Below, in pieces: positions 45,001 to 57,000 of a stretch of DNA of 64,000 nucleotides (position 1 is its first letter; each line of letters starts with the position of its first letter). Under the pieces are notes generated by a model. It worked only from the letters and a program-made list of their open reading frames with translations, ran no database searches and was not told where the DNA came from. Position numbers and translations under genes: made by a program. Source of the stretch: Romanomermis culicivorax (lineage: Eukaryota; Nematoda; Enoplea; Mermithida; Mermithidae); assembly GCA_963922205.1 (NCBI GenBank), contig CAWUHX010000062.1, forward strand, positions 496,001 through 560,000, read 5' to 3'.

Positions 45001-48000
45001 TTCCGGGTCCTGATCCAAAATTTCAAGAATTTTGGATTCGAATCTGGTATCCGGTCCAAAATTTTATGCATATCGGCTTCGGTTCCGGGTCCGGATCCAA
45101 AATTTCAGAAATTTTGGGTTCGGTAGCGACTCGGAATCCAAAAAATCGGCTTCGGGTCCGATACCGGGTCCGAAATTTCAAAAAAGTCGGGTTCGGTATC
45201 AGGTCCAAAATTTTAGGAATATTATATTCGGTTCCGGGTCCTGATCCAAAATTTCAAAAATTTTGGATTCGAATCTGGTATCCGGTCCAAAATTTTATGC
45301 ATATCGGCTTCGGTTCCGGGTCCGGATCCAAAATTTCAAAAAAGTGGGGTTCGGTTCCGGGTCCAATATTTTAAGGATATCGGGTTCGGTTCCGTGTCTG
45401 GATCTAAAATTTCAAAAATTTTGGGTTCGGTACCAATTCGGGATCCAAAAGTTCGGATTCAGGTCCGGTCCCGGGTCCAGAATTTCAGGAATATTGGATT
45501 TGGTTCCGGGTCCGGATCAAAAATTTCAACAATGTCGAGTTCGGTTCCGGATCCAAAATTTCAGAAATTTTGGTTTCGGTACCGACTCGGGATCCAAAAG
45601 ATCGGATTCGGGTCCGGTACCGGGTCCAAAATTTCAAAAAAGTCGGGCTCAATATCAGGTCCAAAATTTTAGGAATATTGGATTCGGTTTCGGGTCTTGA
45701 TCCAAAATTTCAAAAATGTCGGGTAATGTTCCGGGTCCAATATTTTAAGGATATCGGGTTCGGTCCCGAATCCAGGTTCAAAATTTTAGGAATATGGGCT
45801 TTGGTTCAGGGTCCGGATCCCAAATTTCAAAAATTTCGGGTTCGGTTCTGGGTCAAAAATTTTAGGGATATCTGGTTTCTGGTCCGGATCCAAAATCTCA
45901 AGAATATCGGATTCGGTTCCGGGTCCGAAAGTTCAAGAATATCGGTTCCGGATCCGGGTTCGAAATATCGGAAAATATTGGCTCCGGGTTCGGGTCCATC
46001 AAAATTTGTCGGATAATTTGGGATCCGGGTACCGGATACGTATCCAAAAAAATGCAAATTTCTTTCTTTTCTTTAGAATTTGTACGATAAAAAGAAATCC
46101 GAATCGAAAAATGTGGAAATTTCCCTACGGGTAATTAAACGTTCGAAAATTTTAAGCGGTACGATAATATGCCTATTTTGTATTACCCTAATTTGCATAA
46201 TTTTCGGCGGTTTATGGTCCGGATATACGATGAAAGAAATGTAAGTTTTGTTTATCGATTTTTTTTTATTTTTTTCTGTTCATTTTAGTGTTTTATATAA
46301 TATAATTTTTTTTAAATTTTGTTGTTTTTTTCGTTGTTTCCTTTTTTTACATTTTTAAAATTTTTTTTGCATTTTCTACAATTTTTTAAAATTTTTTTTC
46401 TGTCCATTTTAGTGTTTCTTTTCTTTTTTTCATATAATTTTTTTATAAATTTTGTTTTCTGTTGTTTTTTTCGTTGTTTTCTTTTTTTACATTTTTTAAA
46501 TTTTTTTTGCATTTTCTACCATTTTTTTTAAATTTTTTTCTGTTCATTTTAGTGTTTCTTTTCTTTTTTTCATATAATTTTTTTATAAATTTTGTTTTCT
46601 GTTGTTTTTTTCGTTGTTTTCTTTTTTACATTTTAAATTTTTTTTTGCATTTTCTACAATTTTTTAAAATTTTTTTTCTGTCCATTTTAGTGTTTCTTTT
46701 CTTTTTTTCATATAATTTTTTTATAAATTTTGTTTTCTGTTGTTTTTTTCGTTGTTTTCTTTTTTTACATTTTTTAAATTTTTTTTGCATTTTCTACCAT
46801 TTTTTTTAAATTTTTTTCTGTTCATTTTAGTGTTTCTTTTCTTTTTTTCATATAATTTTTTTATAAATTTTGTTTTCTGTTGTTTTTTTCGTTGTTTTCT
46901 TTTTTACATTTTAAATTTTTTTTTGCATTTTCTACAATTTTTAAAAATTTTTTTCTGTTCATTTTAGTGTTTCTTTTCTTTTTTTCATACAATTTTTTAT
47001 AAATTTTGTTTTTCTGTTGTTTTTTTCGTTGTTTTTTTTACATTTTAAATTTTTTTTTGCATTTTCTACAATTTTTTAAAATTTTTTTCTGTTCATTTTA
47101 GTCTTTCTTTTCTTTTTTTCATACAATTTTTTATAAATTTTGTTTTTCTGTTGTTTTTTTCGTTGTTTTTTTACATTTTAAATTTTTTTTGCATTTTCTA
47201 CCATTTTTTTTAAAATTTTTTTCTGTTCATTTTAGTGTTTCTTTTCTTTTTTTTTAATATAATTTTTTTATAAATTTTGTTTTTCTGTTGTTTTTTCGTT
47301 GTTTTCTTTTTTTACATTTAAAAAAAATTTTTTTCCGTTCATTTTAGTGTTTCTTTTCTTTTTTTAATATAATTTTTTTTTATAAATTTAGTTTTCTGTT
47401 GTTTTTTTCGTTGTTTTCTTTTTTTACATTTTTAAAATTTTTTTTGCATTTTCTACAATTTTTTTAAATTTTTTTTCTGTTCATTTTAGTGTTTCTTTTC
47501 TTTTTTTAATATAATTTTTTTATAAATTTTGTTTTTCTGTTGTTTTTTCGTTGTTTTCTTTTTTTACATTTAAAAAAAATTTTTTTCCGTTCATTTTAGT
47601 GTTTCTTTTCTTTTTTTAATATAATTTTTTTTTATAAATTTAGTTTTCTCTTGTTTTTTTTCGTTGTTTTCTTTTTTTACATTTTTAAAAAATTTTTTCT
47701 GTTCATTGTAGTGTTTCTTTTCTTTTTTTCATATTATTTTTTTGTGAATTTTGTTTTTCTGTTGTTTTTTTTGTTGTTTTCTTTTTTTACATTTTTTAAA
47801 TTTTTTTGCATTTTCTACAATTTTTTTCAAATTTTTTTCTGTTCATTTCAGTGTTTCTTTTCTTTTTTTCATATAATTTGTTTATAAATTTTGTTTTTCT
47901 GTTGTTTTTTTGTTGTTTTCTTTTTTACATTTTTAAAATTTTTTTTGCATTTTCTACAATTTTTTTTTGAATTCTTTTTCTGTTCATTCTAGTGTTTCTT

Positions 48001-51000
48001 TTCTTTTTTTAATATATTTTTTTTATAAATTTTGTTTTTCTGTTGTTTTTTTTCGTTGTTTTTATTTTTTACGGTTTTTAAAATTTTTTGCATTTTCTAC
48101 ATTTTTTTCTAAATTTTTTTTGGTAATTTTTCTTAAATTTTTTTTGTGAATTTTTCTTGAATTTTTTTTTCTTCGAATTTCTTTCATGAATTTTTGTAAC
48201 AATCTTTTTGTACAATTTTCTTTTTTTTTATGAATTTTGTTTCTTTTTTCTTTCTAGGCCCTTGAGTTGTTTTTTCCGCTTTTGCTGTTCCCTTTTTTTA
48301 TACAATTTTTTCTGGTTTTTTCAATTTTTATGTTTTTTGTTTGAGTTTTTTTGTTTTTTTTGTATTTTGTAGTTTTTTAAAACTTTTCATCCACTTTTTT
48401 TAGTCATTTGTTTTTTCTTTTTCCTAGTTTTTTTTAAAATCATTTTTTCATGAATTTTATCTTTCTTTGTTTTTCCAGTTTTTTTGAATTGTTTTTTTTC
48501 TCTTTCTTAATTTTTTCTTCTTTTTTGGAATTTTTTGCTGAGATTTTTAGATTTCTTCATTTTTGTTGTTGTTTATTTTTATACATTTTCGGATTTTTTT
48601 GTTTTTTTATCTATTTTTTGTCATTTGTTTTTTCTTTTCTTTTTTTATATCTTTTTTCATGAATTTACTCTGTTTTTTCCGGTATTTTGGATTGTTTTTC
48701 TTACATTGTTTTTTTTTTCTAATTTTTTTGCGAAATTTTTAAATTTTTTCATTTTCAATGTTTTTTATGGTGTTGGTTTTGTTTTTTCTCGTTTCTTACT
48801 TTCCTCCTCTTTTTTCTGCTTTTTTCTTATTTACATTCATTATCCATTTTGCTAATTTTTATACATTTTTTGTTTTTTGTTATTTTTTTTACTTCTTATC
48901 GTTTTTTTCTGTTTGTTTTTGCTCTTTTTTCATATACATTTTTTCATAAATTTAGTTTTTTTCTTGTTATTTTTCGTTTTTTTTCTCTTCTTCACGGTTT
49001 TTTCCTGATTTTTTGCATTTTTCTCTATTTTTTCATTGTTATTGGTTTTGTTTTTTCTTGTTTTTTATTTCATTTCTCTGTTTGGTTTGCGTTCTCATTC
49101 ATTATTTATTTTGCTCATTTTTTGATTTTTTTGTTTTATGTTGTTTTTTACTTCTTTTTCTTTGTTTCTTTTAGTTTTTTTCTCTTTTTTTCTTTTTTCT
49201 TTTTTGTTCTTGTTTGCTCTTGTTTTTTTTGTTTTTTTCTTCTCCTTTTTTCTTTTTCTGATTAATGTCTTTTTTTCGTCTTTTTATTTTTTCTTTTTCT
49301 CATTTTTTTCTTGTCTTTTTTCTCGCTTTTTCTTTTTTCTTTGTGTGTTTTTCTTTTTATTCTTTCTTTTTCTTTTTTCGTTTTTCGTTTTTCTTTCATT
49401 TTTTTCTCGCTTTTTTTCTTCTTTTTCTTTGTTTGTTTTTGCTTTTTTTCGTTTTATTCTTTTTTCTTCTCTTTCTTGTTTCTTTTTTGTTGTTTTTTCT
49501 TTTTCTTTTTTTGTTTTTGATTTTTTTTGTTTTTCTTCTCCTTTTTTTGTTTTCTTCTTTTTTCTATTTGTTTTTGTTTCTTTCTTTTTTTCTCATTTTT
49601 TCTTGTTTTTCTTTTTCCTTTATTCTTTTTTCTTTCGATTTTTGTTTTTGCTCTTTTTTGTCTTTCTCTTCTCTTTTTTTCTTTCTCTTTTTATTTCTTT
49701 TTCTTTTTTCCGTTTTCTTTTTCCTGTTTTTTCTTGCTGTTTTTCTTTTTCTACTTTTTTTATTCCTCTTTTTTCTGGTTCTTTTTTCGTTTTTCTTTCT
49801 CTTTTGTCTTTTTCTCGCTTTTTTCTTCTTTTTCTCTGTTCGTTTGTTTTTCTTTTTATTCTTCTTTCTTCTCTTTCTTTTTCTTGCTTCTTTTTTCTTT
49901 TTTGTTGCTTTTTTCTTCTTCTTTTGTTTTTAATTTATGTTTTTCTTCTCCTTTTTTCCGTTTTCTTCTTTTTTCTCTTTCTTTTTGTTTTTGATGTTTT
50001 GTTTTTCCTTGCTCTTTTTGTTATTTTCTTTTTTCTTTTTCTTCCTTGTTTTTGTTTTAGCTCCTGATTTTTCATCTCCTTTTTTCTCTTTTTCTTATAT
50101 CTTTTTTCTTTTCTCTTTTTCTTCTTTTTCTTTGTCTATTTTTCTTTTTTTTTCTTTTCTGTCTTTTTTTTGTTTCTTTTTTGTTGCTTTTTTCTTCTTT
50201 TTTCTTTTTTGTTTTATCACCTGTTTTTTCTTCTTCATTTTTCTCTTTTTCTTTTTATATCTTTTTTCTTTTTCTTGCTTTTTTTCTTCTTTTTTTACTT
50301 TTCCTTTTGTTTTTATTCTTTTTTCTTTTGCTTTTATCTATTCCTCGCTTTTTTCTTCTTTTTCTTTGTTTGTTTGTTTTTCTTTACTTCTTTTTTATTT
50401 TCTTTCTTTTTTTGTTGCATTTTTGTTGCTTTTTTCTTCTTTTTTCTTTTTTGTTTTATCACCTGTTTTTCTTCTTCTTTTTTCTTTTTTTCTTCTTATA
50501 TCTTTTTTCTTTTTCTTGCTTTTTTTCTTCTTTTTTTACTTTTCCTTTTGTTTCTTTTCTTTTTTCTTTTTCTTTTATCTTTTCCTCGCTTTTTTTCTTC
50601 TTTTTATTTGTTTGTTTGTTTTTCTCTCTTTCTTTTTTCTTTTGTTGCTTTTTTGTTGCTTTTTTCTTTTTTGTTTTATCACCTGTTTTTTTCTTCTTTT
50701 TTTCTCTTTTTCTTCTTATATCTTTTTTCTTTTTCTTGCTTTTTTTCTTCCTTTTCTACTTTAGATTTTGTTTTTATTCTTCTTTTTTCTTTTTCTTTCA
50801 TCTTTTCCTCGCTTTTTTCTTCTTTTTCTTTGTTTGTTTGTCTGTTTTTTCTTTTTATTCTTCTTTCTTATCTTTCTTTTTTGTTTCTTTTTTCTTTTTT
50901 GTTGCTATTTTTTTGTTTGTTTTTGATTATTTTTACTTTTCTTCTAATTTTTTTCGTTTTCTCTTTCTTTTTCTTTTTTTTGTTTTTTTGTTTTTTTAAT

Positions 51001-54000
51001 TTTTCTCCATTTTTTTTTGTGTAATGTGTATTTCATGGTATTTGGGTTATTTTCTCACTGGATGAAATTCGTTTTTCATTTTGTTCACGCAGCGTTGGTG
51101 GTTCAGTGGTAGAATGCTCGGCTGCCACGCGGGCGACCCGGGTTCGATTCCCGGCTAACGCAATTTTTTTTTTAATCTCAAAATGTTCAAAAATTACAGA
51201 TTATTAGCAAATTCTGCGAACGTCGAATCGCCGTCGACTACATTGAACGAACAGCAGGATAAAAAAGATTTACAAACCACGCCAATTAATTGGATTACAT
51301 TATGTTGCTGGTTGATGGTCGTCGTCACAGTTTTATTATTGTCGTATTATTTTTTCGATATTTTAGGTAAGATTTTTTTTTTGTAATTTTTTAAAAATTT
51401 TTTTGTAAATTTTTTAAAAATTTTTTGTAAATTTTTTTAAAAATTTTTCGTAAATTTAAAAAATTTTTTTTTTGTAAATTTTTCCCAAAAAACTTATCAA
51501 TTTTCTAAAAATTCTGTTGTAATTTTTCCTTAAAATCTTTTTTTATATTTTTCTCTAAGAATTTTGTAGTAAATTTTTCAAAATTTTTTTGAAACTTTTC
51601 TCTCAATTTTTTTTCAAAAAATCTTTTTGTGAATTTTCTAAAAATTCTATTGTAAATTTTTGCTAAATTTTTTTGTGTAAATTTTTCCTAAAATTTCTTC
51701 CAAGAATTTTATTGTAAATTTTTCCTAAAATTTCTTCCAAAAATTTTATTGTAAATTTTTCAAAAATTTTTTCTGGAAATTTTTCCCAAAAAACTTTTTG
51801 TCAATTTTCTAAAAATTCTGTTGTAATTTTTCCTTAAAATCTTTTTTTATATTTCTTTTCCAAGAATTTTATAGTAAATTTTTCAAAAATTTTTTTGAAA
51901 CTTTTTTCTCAATTTTTTTTCAAAAAATTTTTTTGTGAATTTTCTAAAAATTCTATTTTAAATTTTTGCTAAATTTTTTTGTGTAAATTTTTTCTAAAAT
52001 TTCTTCCAAGAATTTTATTGTAAATTTTTCAAAAATTTGTTTGGAAAATTTTTTCTCTATTTTTTCCAGAATACTTTTTGTTGAATTTTCTAGAAATGTT
52101 TTGTGAATTTTTTAAAAGTTTCTTGTAAATTAAAAAAAATTTTTTTTGTAAATTTTTTAAAAATTTTTCCTGCAAATTTTTTTGAAATTTTTTCTGAAAA
52201 TTTTTCCCAAAAAACTTTAGGTCAATTTTTTAAAAATTCTGTTGTAATTTCTCCTTAAAATCTTTTTTTATATTTTTTTCTAAGAATTTTATAGTAAATT
52301 TTTCAAAAATTTTTTCGAAACTTTTTTCTCGATTTTTTTTCAAAAAATCTTTTTGTGAATTTTCTAAAAATTCTGTTGTAAATTTTTGCTAAATTTTTTT
52401 GGGTAAATTTTTCCTAAAATTTCTTCCAAGAATTTTATTGTAAATTTTTCAAAACTTTGTTTGGAAAAATTTTTCTCTATTTTTTCCAGGATACTTTTTG
52501 TTGAATTTTATAAAAAATTTTTGTGAATTTTTTAAAAGCTTTTTGTAAATTTTTTTAAAAATTTTTTAAAAATTTTTTCTGTAAATTTTTTTGAAATTTT
52601 TTCAGAAAATTTTTCCCAAAAAAACTTTCTGTAATTTTTCTAAAAATTCTGTTGTAATTTTTCCTTAAAATCTTTTTTTTATATTTTTTTCTAAGAATTT
52701 AATAGTAAATTTTTCAAAAAATTTTTTGAAACTTTTTTCTCAATTTTTTTTTCAAAAAATCTTTTTGTGAATTTTCTTAAAATTCTGTTGTAAATTTTTG
52801 CTAAATTTTTTTGTGTAAATTTTTCCTAAAATTTTTTCCAAGAATTTTATTGTAAATTTTTCAAAAATTTGTTTGGAAAATTTTTTCTCCATTTTTTCCA
52901 TAATACTTTTTGTTGAATTTTCTAAAAAATTTTTGTGAATTTTTAAAAGCTTTTTGTAAATTTTTAAAAAATTTTTTTGTAAATTTAAAAAAAATTTTTT
53001 TTTAAATTTTTTAAAAATTTTTTCTGAAAATTTTTCCCAAAAAACTTTTTGTCAATTTTCTAAAAATTCTGTTGTAATTTTTCCTTAAAATCTTTTTTTA
53101 TATTTTTTTCTAAGAATTTTATAGTAAATTTTTCAAAAATTTTTTTGAAACTTTTTTCTCAATTTTTTTTTCAAAAAATTTTTTTGTGAATTTTGTAAAA
53201 ATTCTGTTGTAAAATTTTGCTAAATTTTTTTGTGTAAATTTTTCCTAAAATTTCTTCCAAGAATTTTATTGTAAATTTTTCAAAAATTTGTTTGGAAAAT
53301 TTTTTCTCTATTTTTTCCAGAATACTTTTTGTTGAATTTTCTGAAAATTTTTTGTGAATTTTTTAAAAGTTTTTCGTATATTTTTAAAAAATTTTTTTGT
53401 ATTTTTTAAAAAATTTTTTCTGAAAGTTTTTCCCAAAAAACTTTCTGTGAATTTTCAAAAAATTCTGTTGTAATTTTCTCTCAAAATCTTTTTTTATATT
53501 TTTTTCTAAGAATTTTATAGTCAATTTTTCAAAAATTTTTTTGAAACTTTTTTCTCAATTTTTTTCAGAAAACTTTTTGTGAATTTTGTAAAACTTCTCT
53601 TGTAAATTTTTCCTGAATTTTTTTTTTGTAAATTTTTCTTAAAATTTTAGTTTTTAAATTTTTTCTGAAAATTTTGTAAATTTTTGAAAATTTTTTTTGT
53701 CAATTTTTGTAATTTTTCTTTTCTTGTCTTAATTTTTCCAATAATTTTTTTTGTAAATATTTTTGTTTTTGGTTTTTTCTTTTGTTTTCTTGTTTTTTTT
53801 CTTCCGTATTTTGTTTTTTGTTTCTTTGTTTTGTTTTTTGCTTTTTTCTTTTCCTTTTGGTTTTTTCTTCTATTTTTTGTTTCTTCCTTCTTCCTTCTGT
53901 TTTTTGTTTCTTTGTTTTGTTTTTTGTTCTTTTTCTTTTCCTTTTGGTTTATTCTTTTATTTTTTCTTCTGTTTTTTCTTGTGCGTTTTGTTTTTGGTTT

Positions 54001-57000
54001 TCCCTTTTGTTTTTTTGTTTGTTCCTTTTGTTTTTTGTTTCTTTGTTTGTTTCTGCCTTTTCCTTTTTTCTTTTTCTTTTCCTTTTGGTTTTTTCTTTTA
54101 ATTTTTGTTTTTTGTTTTTTCTTCTGTTTTTTCTTGTGTTTTTTGGGTTTTCCTTTTTGTTTTTTTTTGTTTTTGGATTTTTATTTTGTTTTTTGTTTTT
54201 TCTTCTGTTTTTGTGTCTTTGGTTTTTTCTTTTGGTTACTTGTTTTTTCTTCTCCTGTTTTTCATTTTTCATCTGTTTTTTGTTTCTTTGTTTTGTTTTT
54301 TGCTCGTTTTTTCCTTTCCTTTTCGTTTTTTTGTTTTTTGTTTTTTCGCTTGTTTTTTATTGTGTCTTTTGTTTTTTGTTTTTCTTTTCGATTTCTTGTT
54401 TTTTCCTTTTGTATTTTATTTTTTATTTCTTTTGTTGTTTGTTTGTTTTCTCTGCATTTTTTTTCTTTTTTTTTCCCTTTTGATTTTTGTTTTTTGTTTT
54501 TTCTTCTGTTTATTCCTGTGTTTTTTTGTGTTTTCTTCTTTTTGTTTTTTTTTGATTCGGTTTTTTTGTTCTTGGATTTTTCTTTTGTTTTTTGGTTTTT
54601 TCTTTCGACTCTTTTTTTCTTGGTTTCTGTTTTTTGTTGTTTATTTTTTTTTTATTTTTCTCTGTTCTTGGTTTATTTTTTGTCTTTGTCTTTTGCTTTT
54701 TTGTTTTAGTCTTCTGTCTTCTTGGTTTTCTGTGGTTTATTTTTTCTTTCAATTTTTGTTTTTTTTAGTTTTTAGTTTTTTCTCTTGTTTTCTTTTTGTT
54801 TTTGGTTTTCTTATTCCACTTTTTTCTTTTTTTCTTGTTTTTTTTTATTTTCTCTTTTAATTTTTGTTTTCCCTGTTGTTTTTGCCCTTTTTTGTTTCTT
54901 TTTTCTTTTATGTTCGTTTTTTTGTTTTTTTTTCATTTCTGTTATTCTTGTTTTCTTTCTTCTTTATTCCTTTTTTCAAATTTTAAATGTTTTCTTTTTT
55001 GGTTTGGTTTTTCTTTTTTTGTTTTTGTTTTTTTTTGTTTTCTTGTTTTTTTTTCTTTTGTTTTTGGTTTTTTCTTTCGACTCTCTTTTTTTCTTGTTTC
55101 TTCGTTTTTTTCTTTTTCGTTTTTTCTTCGTCTTTTAATTTTTGTTCTTTCTGTTGTTTTTGTTTTTCTTTGTTCTTTTCTTTTGTTTTTGTTTCCTATT
55201 TTTTGTCTTGTATTTTGGTTTTTGGTTTTTTCTTTTGTTTCTTGTTTTATTTCTTTTGTTTTTATTTTTTTTTTCTTTTTTTTTTCTTTTTTTGTTTTTC
55301 TTTTGTTTTCCTGTTTTGTTCTTTTGTTTTTCTTTTGTTATGTACCAATTTTTTTGTTTTTCTGTTTTTTTCATTCCTATTTTCTGTTTTTTGTGTTTTC
55401 TTTTGTTTTTTGTTTTTTCTTTCTTGTTTTTTCTTTGTTCTTTGTTTTTCTTTTGTTATGTACCAATTTTTTTGTTTTTCTGTTTTTTTCATTCCTTTTT
55501 TCTGTTTTTTGTGTTTTCTTTTGTTTTTTGTTTTTTCTTTCTTGTTTTTTCTTTGTTCTTTTTTTTAATTCTGAAATTTTTAATTTTTAGTTTGGTTTTT
55601 CATCCTATCGTTCACTTGGGCGTGCATTTTCGCCACATACGCTTGTATAAATTTCTTATGGCTAAAATTGATTGGTCGAAATTTCGACGGCGTCAGGTTA
55701 GAATTTTTGCGTTTTTCTATTTTTAGAATTTTGCGTCTTACTGTAGAATTTTTTTCTACAAGGTTAAACTTGGGTCCGGCGATTAGAAAATTTTGTCGTT
55801 GTTTCGATTGGTCGCATGTCGAAGATTATCGATTGATTTACAGTATTCGAGAAATTATTTTGGCATCTATATGCGTTACAATCTGCGTTGCTTGGTGTAT
55901 TTTACGTAAAGAATAGTGAGTGATTTTTGAAAATTTTAGAATTTTATTAAAAAATTCGAATTTTTGAATTTTATATAAAAATTTCCAATTTTGAATTTTA
56001 TTCTAGCAATTTTAATTTTTAGAATTTTGTTTGAAATTTTTTAATTTTTAGAATTCTTTTCTGAAAATTCTAATTTTTAGGGTTTCATTTTGAAAATTCT
56101 AATTCAATAATTTTTTTTCAAAATTTAAATTTCGAAAATTCTAATTTTAGATTTTTATTTTATGAAATTTCTAATGTTGGAAGTTGTTTTTCAAAAATTC
56201 TAATTTTTCAAAATTTTATTTTGGAAATTATAATTTATTTCAAAAATTTAGAAATTTCAGAATTTTGTTCTGTTAATTCTAATTCAAAAATTTTATTTTT
56301 GAACATTCTAATTCAAGAATTTTATTTTTGAAAATTCTAATTGTTATAATTGTACTTTGAAAATTTGAATTTGAGGATGTTCAGAATTGAAAATTTTATT
56401 TTGGAAATTCTAATTTTTAGAGATTTATTTTGGAAATTGTAATATTAAATAGTAAATACGTAAAAATAGTGATTCATTTTTAAAAATTTTAGAATTTTAT
56501 TTAAAAAAATTTTAATTTTAAAAATTCTAATTTTAAAAATTTCATTTTGAAATTCTAATTTTAGAATTTTTTTCTGGAAATTGTAATTTTTTGAATTTTA
56601 TTTGAAAATTCTAATTTTTCGTAATTTTATTTTGAAAAATCCTAATTTCGGAATTTGATTTTGAAAAGTATAATATGCAAATATTTTTAAAACTGAAATT
56701 TTTAGAATTGTGTTCTTAAAATTTTATTCCGAAAATTCGAATTTGAGAATTTTTTTTTAAATTGTAATTTTGGAATTTGTTTTTGAAAATTTCTTATTTA
56801 AAAATTTTCTTTTCGGAAATTATAATTTTCGAATTTTGGTGTCAAAAATTCTAATTTTTAAAATTTCGTATTAAAAATTCTAATTTTGAGATTTTGTTGC
56901 AATTTGGAAGTCTTACTTTGAAAGATTTTAATTTTAGAATTCTATTTTGAAATTTCATAATTTTCGGATTATATTCTGAAAATTAAAATTTTAGTATTTT

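Noticed and set aside
41276-45700. Overlapping plus-strand frames up to 304 codons in the GGTTCCGGGTCC array
   Set aside because: They lie wholly inside intron 4 of the SPPL2 gene, and several frames are open at once.
49138-55590. Phe/Ser/Leu-rich frames that look like membrane proteins
   Set aside because: Pure consequence of T-rich low-complexity intron DNA.
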